From NCBI GenBank assembly GCA_016926235.1, contig JAFGOZ010000502.1, positions 1 through 6,787 of the forward strand: a stretch of 6,787 nt of DNA, written 5' to 3'. The notes beneath the pieces were generated by a model. The model was not told the origin of the DNA and searched no databases. It saw only the letters and a list, made by a program, of their open reading frames with translations. This DNA comes from Bacteroidales bacterium (GTDB taxonomy: Bacteria > Bacteroidota > Bacteroidia > Bacteroidales > UBA10428). Every line of letters begins with the position of its first letter. Positions within the stretch are counted from its first letter, which is position 1. A program made the translations under genes and the position numbers. This document shows, piece by piece, positions 1-6,767 of the stretch.

Positions 1-161
1 GTACCGTAATCTTTATCCGGATTAAACACAGCAGTTGTCTTACCATTTGTCATTTCACTCGAAATAGGAACAGGATCATTTACCTTGTTATTTTCGTTTT
101 CGCAACCAATAAAATTGACTGAAGTAAGTAATACAATACCAATAAACATTATGTTTTTCAT
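1..161 (-). CDS. Lipoprotein, N-terminal part only (possibly FISUMP-type)
   Basis: This is the first 53 codons of a gene that leaves the window at the left edge. It starts at an ATG and encodes a short basic start (MKN), a hydrophobic stretch to about residue 18, and a lipobox ending in Cys20 (F-I-G-C), followed by an acidic, Asn-rich tether. It is therefore probably exported by Sec, lipidated, and anchored in a membrane. The last visible residues (FNPDKDYGT) resemble the start of proteins with the 'Fibrobacter succinogenes major paralogous' (FISUMP) domain, which often begin with a YGT-V/M-TD-x-DGN motif. That motif would lie outside the window, so the family is a guess. The ATG follows an AT-rich leader with no Shine-Dalgarno sequence, as is usual in Bacteroidota. 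No promoter could be fixed. Confidence 0.75.
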   Translation of the reverse strand, partial: MKNIMFIGIVLLTSVNFIGCENENNKVNDPVPISSEMTNGKTTAVFNPDKDYG

Positions 162-222
162 AGAATTTGATCTTTAAATTAAATTAAAAATTTCATGAAT
201 TATAGTTATTTAATTATTTAGA

Positions 223-342
223 TTAATTGTATATAATTTGCTTTAATTTTTTGTTAAGTAATAGTTCTATTTCAAACATTCTGGCTGTTTGAGCACTTTT
301 CAATCCAGCCCGCAAATTATTATTCAGGGTTAATACAGACAT
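223..342 (-). other. Short open frame of 39 codons, unknown
   Basis: An ATG-to-TAA frame lies between the M28-like relic and the lipoprotein gene, in a different frame from the relic. Its translation is amphipathic and helix-like (RAGLKSAQTARMFEIE followed by a Leu/Lys-rich end). Amino-acid use looks more protein-like than the surrounding frames. It may be a small gene, the out-of-frame tail of the neighbouring relic, or chance. I recognise no family, and there is no clear ribosome binding site. Confidence 0.25.
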
Positions 343-563
343 GGAGAAGTTTTCTCCCAATTATTGACAATATAGTTACAGGCAATTTTAATTCCTGGTG
401 TTCAAAGGTTAAGACCTGCACAGGAATCTGAAGCAAGAATGCAGACATGCTTTTTTAAGCATTCAGAATTTTTTGTTTTTGCATATAAAACAACGGTGTT
501 TTGTGCTTTAATGCAGGGGAATAAAAAACAAATCCAATAAAAACCCAAATTTTTTTCTTTCAT
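330..563 (-). pseudogene. Relic of an M28-type metallopeptidase N-terminus
   Basis: Reading from an ATG at 563 gives a signal-peptide-like start (MKEKN, a hydrophobic stretch to residue 17, then IKAQN). From residue 36 comes LKKHVCILASDSCAG, an in-frame TGA (402-404), then TPGIKIACNYIVNNWEK, and a second stop (TAA, 330-332). Secreted M28 peptidases of Bacteroidota typically show LxxHVxxLASDxLxGRxxGTPGxxxAxxYI near the N-terminus, so the match spans the TGA in the same frame, with the stop sitting where Gly is expected. Seven cysteines, several at positions usually Tyr or another residue, suggest drift by transition mutations. The zinc-binding and catalytic regions are absent: after codon 77 the frame closes, and the next genes are unrelated. 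This is a decayed fragment, not a functional enzyme. The family call is by motif memory only. Confidence 0.6.
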
Positions 564-957
564 GTAAGATTTGGCTGGTTTATGTAATCAAATTATGGTA
601 CTCTGCCACAAGCCTCCAACCTTAGTCAACCTTATCGATAAAAACATTCAGGCTATCCACGACCGAACACAAAATTTAAACGTGTTACAACTCTTGGATA
701 GCCTGCTATGCCAGCAATTTTTAATCATTATGCATTGTGCTTTTCGGCATTTAAAAAAATCATTGATACTTTTAAGGCTCAGATGGGTTTCATCATTGTG
801 ATAATCCGATGTTGAATATCCAATTCTCTTTACCGGTTTATTACTATGGTTTATTTCAAAACCTTCGTGCCTGTTTCAGCATTACAATGCTTTCAATTAC
901 AATTTCATTTGAATTCAGTAAGTTTTATTCTATCGAACCCAATTCTCGTTGTATTTG
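564..957. other. Gene-free stretch between relic and esterase
   Basis: No convincing coding sequence is visible on either strand. The longest plus-strand frame (571-801) has no recognisable domain and runs straight through an inverted repeat. Besides that repeat there is a 14-nt palindrome at 878-891 (AGCATT-AC-AATGCT), whose loop is too small for a good terminator. No T-tract follows the esterase stop codon on the minus strand, so no terminator is called for that gene. Confidence 0.5.
649..705. repeat. 11-bp inverted repeat with nested 5-bp stem
   Basis: The arms CAGGCTATCCA (649-659) and TGGATAGCCTG (695-705) are perfect reverse complements. Inside them, AACAC (666-670) pairs with GTGTT (682-686), so the 57-nt segment can fold as a two-part stem on either strand. 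It lies in non-coding DNA upstream of the M28-like relic. It has no adjacent T-tract good enough for a terminator, and it does not flank a gene as insertion-sequence ends would. It may be a REP-like element, an RNA structure, or the remnant of a mobile element. Confidence 0.6.
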
Positions 958-2520
958 CTAATCAACGGGGTTAATAAAATTCATCAATTCTCTGTCGTGA
1001 TTATTTACAATTTTGCATTCATTGTCAAAATACATTGTTGCACCATTTTCCTTGGTATAAGGTATCCATTCGGGCAGTATCCCTTCTACATTCGGATTGC
1101 CTGTTTTAACAAAATTCAGCCATGCAGAACTCATTTTATCGGCTAAAGCATAGGCTTCCTCAGAAGTACCTGTCCAGTCTGTTCTCATATCAATATTATT
1201 GAATGCCAAAGGAATGTCCAAGCCATGAAAAGAACCTTTCGATGCACTGTCAACAGGACTTTTCCAGGCTAAAAAATATACATACACGGGGGCAGTTGTA
1301 TTCTTAGACCTTGCATCAGCGGTTCGTATGGTATAGGGTCTGAACACTTTATCAACAGACAATAGATCCTGTGGTGTATATTCAGGATAGGCTTTGGCAA
1401 AAAGCTCAATGTACTGATTGGTTTTATCGCCATAATCTTTTGCCAGGCGTTCTTTTGCCTGTTCCATTGTAAGGTCTTTTTCGCCATAAACTGTTCTCAT
1501 TAGCTCATTAAGCGTAGAACCTATCATAAGAGGGATATCTTTTGAAATAGCTGAAAATCCGGGACTAAAAGGTTGCTGGAGCAGAACAACACTGTCAACT
1601 GAAGGTGCGAACCCAAACATTGTTGGTGTTCCGGGCTTTCTCGGACCAGAAATCTTGAAAATAGCATCATTTCCAGCTTTTACAAGATCCGAGTAGGCAA
1701 TGGTGTCTAGTTTTGCTGCATCGTTTGGTGTAAGTCCTAAATTTTCAAGTACGGCTAAACCCAGGGCTTGTGATTGCTCTTTGGTCATTGAATTCAGCAG
1801 GGTTCCACTTTGAATAATGGCCTTGTTAAATAAACCTTCTGCCGATGGCATACACATGAGTGTACCTACTTTTCCGCCACCTCCAGATTCACCTACAATG
1901 GTTACATCGGAGGGATTGCCTCCGAAATTCTCAATATTTTTCTGGATCCATTCAAGAGCTTTCACAATATCCAGCATACCAACATTTGCTGATTGTGCAT
2001 AGTTGGGACCGCAAGCCGACAAATCGAGAAACCCAAGAATATTTAACCGGTGATTTACGGAAACCATTACAATGTCCCCTTTTTTAGCCAAAGCTTCGCC
2101 GTAGGTCATGGGATCGTTGCTGCTGCCAACATGAAAACCGCCACCATGCAGCCATAGCATAACCGGACGCTTTTTGCCATCCATTATTCCCTGGGTCCAT
2201 ACATTTACACTAAAAAGTTTTTTCTCGTCCATAGTGGAATCTGGAATCCAGGCCACTATTTGTTTGGCTACCGGACCAAAGTTTTTACACTCAAGTGTTT
2301 CGTCCCAAGCATCAGGATCCTGTGGAGGCATAAATCTCTCGGCTTTGGCATAGGGTATTCCCTTAAAAGCAAATACACCATCGTTAAAACTGCCGGAAAT
2401 ATCTCCAGATGTGGTTTTAATAACCGGCTCCTGATTACTGGTTGTCTTTGACTTACAAGCTCCAAAAGTAAATCCGGCTATTATTATAAAAAAGCAAAAA
2501 AAGTTATTAAATAGTCTCAT
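958..2520 (-). CDS. Type B carboxylesterase, lipoprotein
   Basis: This 520-residue alpha/beta-hydrolase of the COesterase family hydrolyses carboxylic esters; the substrate cannot be read from sequence. The chosen start is the ATG at 2520, which gives a normal lipoprotein signal with Cys22 in F-G-A-C. The frame is open upstream only to a TTG at 2547, a weaker choice. Family landmarks in order are FKGIPYA (about 52-58), the oxyanion-hole motif LHGGGF (about 124-129), the nucleophile elbow GESGG with Ser212, the downstream segment GLFNKAIIQSG, the acidic residue Glu339 in GSTLNE, and catalytic His432 in FHGLDIP. The triad is complete and the length is typical, so the enzyme should be active. 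The lipobox places it on the periplasmic face or cell surface. It stands alone, divergent from the T9SS gene, with no sugar-use genes nearby to suggest a polysaccharide locus. A TATTTTTG sequence on the minus strand (2651-2644) fits the Bacteroidota -7 box TAnnTTTG but lacks a clear -33 partner. Confidence 0.93.
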   Translation of the reverse strand: MRLFNNFFCFFIIIAGFTFGACKSKTTSNQEPVIKTTSGDISGSFNDGVFAFKGIPYAKAERFMPPQDPDAWDETLECKNFGPVAKQIVAWIPDSTMDEKKLFSVNVWTQGIMDGKKRPVMLWLHGGGFHVGSSNDPMTYGEALAKKGDIVMVSVNHRLNILGFLDLSACGPNYAQSANVGMLDIVKALEWIQKNIENFGGNPSDVTIVGESGGGGKVGTLMCMPSAEGLFNKAIIQSGTLLNSMTKEQSQALGLAVLENLGLTPNDAAKLDTIAYSDLVKAGNDAIFKISGPRKPGTPTMFGFAPSVDSVVLLQQPFSPGFSAISKDIPLMIGSTLNELMRTVYGEKDLTMEQAKERLAKDYGDKTNQYIELFAKAYPEYTPQDLLSVDKVFRPYTIRTADARSKNTTAPVYVYFLAWKSPVDSASKGSFHGLDIPLAFNNIDMRTDWTGTSEEAYALADKMSSAWLNFVKTGNPNVEGILPEWIPYTKENGATMYFDNECKIVNNHDRELMNFINPVD

Positions 2521-3020
2521 AATATAAAGATTTGGTGTTTTATTCAAAATAAAAGGTGAAGCTGAAAAAAAAGTTCATCGCAATCTTTCTTAAGTATCAA
2601 GAGTTGAGTTTGATAAAACTAAAACTAATTTTCTGACTTCAATCAAAAATAAAGAAATTAATTACACTTTTAAAAATATTGCAGAAGATTGGCCAAAATA
2701 GGCAATCAAATTACTATTTGCGGCACTTTTATTTGTATTGACTGCTGTTGGGTTAAGTAATTTGCTGTTTTTTAAAATTGTCTCTTTTTTCGGTTTTTTT
2801 CGCTTATAAAACAGCCTTCATTCATCATTCTTTTTGCCTAATTCAAATTACTTTTTCCCATCAGAGATACTGAAATATATACAAGTGCTTATTAATCACG
2901 ATTATTGGGTAAGGTATTAAAAAGTACAACTGCATCCAAACGGTCGATTTTACTTGAATAGTATTGTTTATTTGTACAATAATTAAAAAGTTTCACAAAT
3001 ATTTTAAACACATAAAAACT
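2521..3020. promoter_or_regulatory. Divergent spacer between esterase and T9SS gene
   Basis: These 500 bp must hold the promoters of both divergent genes, but no full TTG/TAnnTTTG pair is evident on either strand. Visible elements are an 8-bp palindrome TTGGCCAA (2689-2696) and an inverted repeat TATTGT-N8-ACAATA (2962-2981), the latter about 40 bp before the T9SS gene start and placed where an operator or leader hairpin could act. A plus-strand frame from 2594 to 2806 is open except for one TAG (2699-2701) and encodes a hydrophobic stretch in its second half. It has no start codon and no recognised family. Confidence 0.4.
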
Positions 3021-4883
3021 ATGAAACAAGCATTAAAAAATAAAAATAAACGGATGAAAACAAGTACAATTTCAATCCTGACATTCCTGGTAATAATATT
3101 CTTCACAGTGAACATTAATGCCCAATCAGATTCAATTGATTACTTAGGACAGAAAGCTCCGGGATACTATCCGGAGAAATTTGCTTCAGGAATTTTTATG
3201 AGTAATGAATGGGGGCCGGTATTTTCGCCCGACGGAAATGAATTATTCTACACCTGGCAAAATCCAAATGGCAGTCAGGATTATCATATTAACTACATGA
3301 AGAAAACCAATGGCGTTTGGTCAGAGCCTGTTCCGGCACCGTTTACCGACAAAGGTGGAAAGCCAGATATTGAACCGAATTTCACTCCCGACGGGAAAAG
3401 ACTCTACTTCGACTCAGAGCGTGCAGGTGGTTTTGGAGGAGCTGATATTTGGTATGTTGAAAAAAATGATACCGGATGGAGTGAGCCTTTGAATGCAGGT
3501 GCTGAAATAAACTCACCATTCAATGATAATTTTGCATCCTTTTCACCGGATAGTTCAATGTTTTTTTGCTCAGACCGGGATAAGGGCAATTGGGACATCA
3601 ATATTTTTTATGCAAAATACATTGATAGTGAATATCAAACTCCCATCAAGCTTAGCGATACAATAAACACATCGGGATGGGATGCTTGTCCGACAATAGT
3701 TAAAGATAAACTCATATTTCAATCAACAAGAAGTAATGGATTCGGGAGTGGTGATATTTGTTTTAGTCAAATTTCAAACGATAAATTTGGAAAAACAGAG
3801 ATAATGTCTCCCTGCTTCAATACGAGTAAGTCTGAAATGGGAATAGTGCTGTCGCCTGATAAAAAATATTTATTCTTTAAGCATAAAGGGGAAGCTGATA
3901 TCTATTGGGTTGATGTTGAAACTTTTGACTACCTGGGTGCAAAAGAAGCTCCTTTTAACTATGTTACCAGCTGGTATGCAGGCATTCCGGCGCAAATGGA
4001 GATAGCACTTCATCCCGAATTAATTAAACGGCGGGTATCATCAGAAAGCGATGTAAGTCCGCTATCATATAGTTCCTTAATCAGTATGGTTAATTCTTGT
4101 TCAGGATGTATTGAGGATGTTAAAAAAGGGCGCAAGGATATTTCCATTCTGCACGAAACTGAAAATATGGCCTCTGCAAAAGTTCTCTCTGATAATTTTT
4201 TCGATTATTTACATTTGGTCAAATTCAAGAATTATTGGAAGGTTATTAATGTAGCGTGGGATTATTATACTGTTTCCAACCCAGGCGACTCAGCCAAGCT
4301 TGTTACAACCCTTAATACCTATCTCAATTGTTGGGAAACAGGCGATAGTGCAAAAATGAAAGAATTGATTCACCCTCATTATGCCGGAAGAAAGGCTTTA
4401 TCGCACACTGAAGTGAATCATGTAAATAAAACTCAACTGTTGGAGTATATTTCGGCTGGTACAGATAGCGAGCTCGACTTTGAGATACTTGATTTATATT
4501 TAAATACAGCTAGTGTTAAAGTAAATATGAATGATTCGTTGGAATATCTCCATCTGACATATCAAAACGACAAATGGTATGTAATCAATTCTTTAAGAAA
4601 TTTCACAATTGAGACATCGCAAGTATCCAAGATATACTGGTATGATAAAAAGAAACAGGTAGAAATATTCCCTAACCCGGCTTCACAGAAAATTATTATT
4701 GTCAGTGAAGTACTTTCATTAGCAAATGCAAATTATCAGTTGTGCGATGTCAATGGGAAAATTATGAAACAAGGCATGTTAAAATCAAATACTATCTATA
4801 TTTCAGATTTACCCAAAGGGATTTATATGTTAAGTTTGCTATCCAATAATATAATAATAACCGAAAAGATTATGGTCGAATAA
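3021..4883 (+). CDS. Secreted PD40 propeller, double NTF2-like, T9SS-tailed protein
   Basis: This 620-residue exported protein has a composite build. A signal peptide (about 1-34, ending NINA) is followed by a TolB/PD40-like beta-propeller (about 45-305) with repeated F-S/T-P-D strands at 68, 121 and 174 and L-S-P-D at 277. Two NTF2-like domains of the lumazine-binding-like type come next. The first (about 312-416) has SWYAG, ALHPELIKRRV and YLHLVKFKNYWKVIN; the second (about 424-529) has CWETGDSAKMKELIHPHYAGR and YLHLTYQNDKWYVIN. The end (about 547-620) is a type A T9SS sorting domain with FPNPA, DVNGK and LPKGIYML. T9SS cargo is exported across the outer membrane and usually attached to the cell surface or released. 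Propellers of this kind bind ligands or partners; NTF2-like folds bind small molecules or form dimers. No enzyme motif is visible, so the role is unknown. The ATG at 3021 follows an A/T-rich leader. The in-frame ATG at 3054 would give a shorter signal peptide and is nearly as good. An upstream TTG (2964) is unlikely. Confidence 0.92.
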   Translation: MKQALKNKNKRMKTSTISILTFLVIIFFTVNINAQSDSIDYLGQKAPGYYPEKFASGIFMSNEWGPVFSPDGNELFYTWQNPNGSQDYHINYMKKTNGVWSEPVPAPFTDKGGKPDIEPNFTPDGKRLYFDSERAGGFGGADIWYVEKNDTGWSEPLNAGAEINSPFNDNFASFSPDSSMFFCSDRDKGNWDINIFYAKYIDSEYQTPIKLSDTINTSGWDACPTIVKDKLIFQSTRSNGFGSGDICFSQISNDKFGKTEIMSPCFNTSKSEMGIVLSPDKKYLFFKHKGEADIYWVDVETFDYLGAKEAPFNYVTSWYAGIPAQMEIALHPELIKRRVSSESDVSPLSYSSLISMVNSCSGCIEDVKKGRKDISILHETENMASAKVLSDNFFDYLHLVKFKNYWKVINVAWDYYTVSNPGDSAKLVTTLNTYLNCWETGDSAKMKELIHPHYAGRKALSHTEVNHVNKTQLLEYISAGTDSELDFEILDLYLNTASVKVNMNDSLEYLHLTYQNDKWYVINSLRNFTIETSQVSKIYWYDKKKQVEIFPNPASQKIIIVSEVLSLANANYQLCDVNGKIMKQGMLKSNTIYISDLPKGIYMLSLLSNNIIITEKIMVE

Positions 4884-4977
4884 TACTCATCAACTGAATA
4901 CAATAATGGGATTAAAATCAACATTGCCTTCACAGCAAGCATACCCTAATGTTTTTTAATGGGTGTTACGAGGCGTT

Positions 4978-5012
4978 TTAGTTAAAAATAATCTTGTATT
5001 ATGTTATACTAA
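4978..5012 (-). terminator. Weak terminator-like hairpin after the AI-2E gene
   Basis: On the minus strand, downstream of the AI-2E stop, ATAAT pairs with ATTAT (5002-4998 with 4992-4988) around a 5-nt loop and is followed by a short run of T. An outer TTAGT/ACTAA pair (4978-4982 with 5008-5012) can enclose it. The inner stem is only A-T pairs, so it would be a poor terminator. It lies between two convergent genes, where terminators are expected. No better candidate is visible for the T9SS gene. Confidence 0.25.
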
Positions 5013-5058
5013 CGAATGTATGTGTTTGTTTATATGTTGATAATAAAGCTTATAGAGG

Positions 5059-6117
5059 CTACTTTTTTCTTGACAGGTTAACTTTAATTTCATTTCCTGT
5101 CATTAGGCTTGCAATAATGTTAGTTTTAGGGAATTGTTCCAAAATAATTTTAATAAACACGGTAATGGGTATAGACATTATTAGACCAGGAATTCCCCAT
5201 ATATACCCCCAAAGCATAAGCATTATTAAAACTGTTATAATGTTAATTGAAAAGGTTTTCCCCATAAAAATTGGTTCTAAGATACTTCCAAATAAAACCT
5301 GAACAGCAATTATTGAAAGAACAAAAAAGAATAATATTCCTGTCGGTTCAAGTTCAACAAATGCAAATAGCGACAATAATAAAACGACAACTACTGACCC
5401 AATCATTTGAATAAAATTGAGAATAAAAGCAAGCAAACCCCAAAAAACAGGAAAGCTTATGTCAAAAAACAAACAAGCAAAGCTGATACAAATGCCTGTA
5501 AACAGACTTATTAAAAACTTCACAATAATAAACTTAATAATGTCTTTTTCTATCTTCATGAAAATTTTTACTGAAGAAAACTTTTTATCAAACAAAGTTT
5601 TATTAAGTAACTTTTGAAAATTAATAGACTCGGAGAGCAACAATATTGTAAAAAAAACGGTCATTAAAGTCATTGACAGGGCATTACCAATAAAACCCAT
5701 CGTAGAACCCAGATTTTTAAAAAGGTTATTTAATTGAAAGTAGTGATTGAAAATATTTTCACCTTGCAACCGATATATTCCAAAGAATCTTTCAATGGAA
5801 ACAATAAGGCTTACAAGTTTTGTTTCTGTTTTTTCAATAAAGGTGCTTTCAACCGATAATAATTCTTGTATAGAGAGTCTGATTAGCTCGCTACCAAGTT
5901 TTAATACTCCTGTAATTACCAAAATTACGATTAGGATACTTATAATCTTAGGAACTTTCTTTTTACCAAGCCATCTTGTTAATGGAAGAAATAAGGTTGC
6001 GATAAACATTGAAAAAATAAGTGGTATAAAAATAAAATAAAGAATTTTTAAAGTGTAAAAGATCAAAACAGTTACAATTATCAATAATAAAGTATTTGTG
6101 GTTTTTAAGCCTTGCAT
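5059..6117 (-). CDS. AI-2E family membrane protein (UPF0118)
   Basis: This 352-residue integral membrane protein has the length and layout of the AI-2E/UPF0118 family: hydrophobic segments at about 8-27, 28-46 and 57-78, a polar extracytoplasmic-type region (about 80-135), a segment at 140-162, and a hydrophobic C-terminal block from about 192 to 327. The conserved C-terminal landmarks are present: WGLLAFILNFIQMIGS (226-241), FGSILEPIFMG (276-286), WGYIWGIPGLIMSIP (303-317) and FIKIILEQF. Family members include TqsA, linked to AI-2 export in Escherichia coli, and others linked to Na+/H+ exchange, so the substrate is open. Position 237 is Gln where the family usually has Pro (NxIPxIG). The ATG at 6117 is the natural start, with no Shine-Dalgarno sequence. 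The gene is convergent with the T9SS gene. The frame behind it on the same strand is a relic ending 45 bp upstream, so the gene needs its own promoter, none of which was recognised. Confidence 0.9.
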   Translation of the reverse strand: MQGLKTTNTLLLIIVTVLIFYTLKILYFIFIPLIFSMFIATLFLPLTRWLGKKKVPKIISILIVILVITGVLKLGSELIRLSIQELLSVESTFIEKTETKLVSLIVSIERFFGIYRLQGENIFNHYFQLNNLFKNLGSTMGFIGNALSMTLMTVFFTILLLSESINFQKLLNKTLFDKKFSSVKIFMKIEKDIIKFIIVKFLISLFTGICISFACLFFDISFPVFWGLLAFILNFIQMIGSVVVVLLLSLFAFVELEPTGILFFFVLSIIAVQVLFGSILEPIFMGKTFSINIITVLIMLMLWGYIWGIPGLIMSIPITVFIKIILEQFPKTNIIASLMTGNEIKVNLSRKK

Positions 6118-6162
6118 TTTATGGGTGTTTAAATGTTACTTTACAGATTACAGGTAAAAAAG

Positions 6163-6270
6163 CTATCCGATTTTCACTTTCTTTAAAGTCTGAAAAAAGG
6201 AATGTTGAATTATCTGTTTAATTATTTCATCGGGTAAAATTATACTTTGTTTGTCTGGTTTTCCACCTTT
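6163..6270 (-). other. Open frame continuing past the relic's stop codon
   Basis: After the TGA that ends the restriction-enzyme relic, the same frame stays open for 35 more codons to a TAG at 6163-6165. Its translation (KPDKQSIILPDEIIKQIIQ, then HSFFQTLKKVKIG) reads like the end of a globular protein. It does not match what normally follows the relic's domain. It may be the C-terminus of a different gene joined at a deletion. No family recognised. Confidence 0.3.
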
Positions 6271-6588
6271 TCAGTGCAAATTTTTGCATATCCGTAATTG
6301 TGTTTTTGTGTCTGCCAATCTTCCGCCTTCAAAGTCGTTAAATTGTTTTACAAGGTTTTTATTTTGAGCAAACAAACGGTCAAAAATTGTAGCGTCAGAT
6401 ATGAACCATTCGTTAATATTGGTTGCAATCAGATATTTAATTTCAATGTTTTTAAGAGTAATCTGTTCCCGTAAATAATACAAGACCAATTCCTGAAATG
6501 CTTTTACATTGATTTTAGAAAGCATTTGTTCCGGTTTATCCCCCGGTGCGAATGCCTTCAGCATTTCCGGTTTGTTTCTCGGTTTCAA
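6271..6588 (-). pseudogene. Relic of a type IIG restriction-modification enzyme, N-terminal region
   Basis: The translation from about 6588 to 6300 reads KPRNKPEML...VKAFQELVLYYLREQI...NIEIKYLIATNINEWFI...LFAQNKNLVKQFNDFEGGRL. This closely follows the N-terminal region of Eco57I-like type IIG restriction-methylation proteins of Bacteroidota, where a nuclease-like segment runs E-x-K-x-P-x-N-K, then ALHELILYYLRER, then ITNxxEWFIFDA, then a DTKT-like end before FFYxEIAKPFI. Intact enzymes have roughly a thousand residues; only about 95 are present. The upstream end is cut just before the K-P-x-N-K motif (TAA at 6600-6598), and the downstream end is lost after DTKTQ, where unrelated codons and a TGA follow. 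The longest frame can only begin at a TTG, and there is no methylase domain, so it is not functional. The family name is from motif memory; it may correspond to a DUF7149-type domain. Confidence 0.7.
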
Positions 6589-6701
6589 GATGTGTAATTA
6601 CTCACTCATATATTATTTTTTCATTTGTGCATTGGCTGTTCATTTTATCTCTTTTTTCTCACTGCAAAATTACCACTGTCATGTCGTTCTTAGGCTGTTG
6701 C

Positions 6702-6767
6702 TAACGGCTGCGTGTAAGAGTAGTGCGGGTTTCAGAGCCACTTCACTTTCCGGATACAGAGCCGTTA
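6702..6767. repeat. Imperfect palindrome at right edge, attC-like in shape
   Basis: TAACGGCT (6702-6709) and AGCCGTTA (6760-6767) form perfect 8-bp outer arms. Between them, AGT/ACT (6722-6724 with 6740-6742) and GGTT/AGCC around TCAG can pair, so the 66 nt can fold into a long imperfect hairpin. The TAAC...GTTA ends and interrupted inner stem recall integron attC sites, but the outer boxes do not fit the RYYYAAC/GTTRRRY consensus exactly. It is more GC-rich than its surroundings. The element may continue beyond the window. A dispersed Bacteroidota intergenic repeat is the main alternative. Confidence 0.45.

Noticed and set aside
427..480. Hairpin (ATGCTT-TTTT-AAGCAT, with an alternative GAATGC/GCATTC pairing) followed by a T-rich run on the plus strand, resembling a terminator
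   Set aside because: It lies inside the M28-like relic, no plus-strand gene ends before it, and the T run corresponds to Lys/Asn codons of the relic on the other strand.
571..801. Plus-strand open frame of 76 codons
   Set aside because: No recognisable domain or ribosome binding site, and it reads straight through an inverted repeat; composition looks non-coding.
2521..2547. Nine-codon N-terminal extension of the esterase from a TTG start
   Set aside because: The internal ATG at 2520 gives a normal lipoprotein signal peptide directly; the TTG adds residues with no support.
4949..4965. CCCTAA...TTAATGGG as a hairpin terminator for the T9SS gene
   Set aside because: The arms pair only with a bulge, the T run is in the loop, and no T-tract follows.
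5059..6117. Calling the AI-2E family protein a quorum-sensing exporter
   Set aside because: The family name comes from one member; others have different substrates, and no luxS or related gene is in the window.
4959..6129. 9-bp direct repeat ATGGGTGTT at 4959-4967 and 6121-6129 flanking the AI-2E gene, as if marking an inserted cassette
   Set aside because: A 9-mer repeat is expected by chance in nearly 7 kb of AT-rich DNA, and the flanks of the two copies do not match further.
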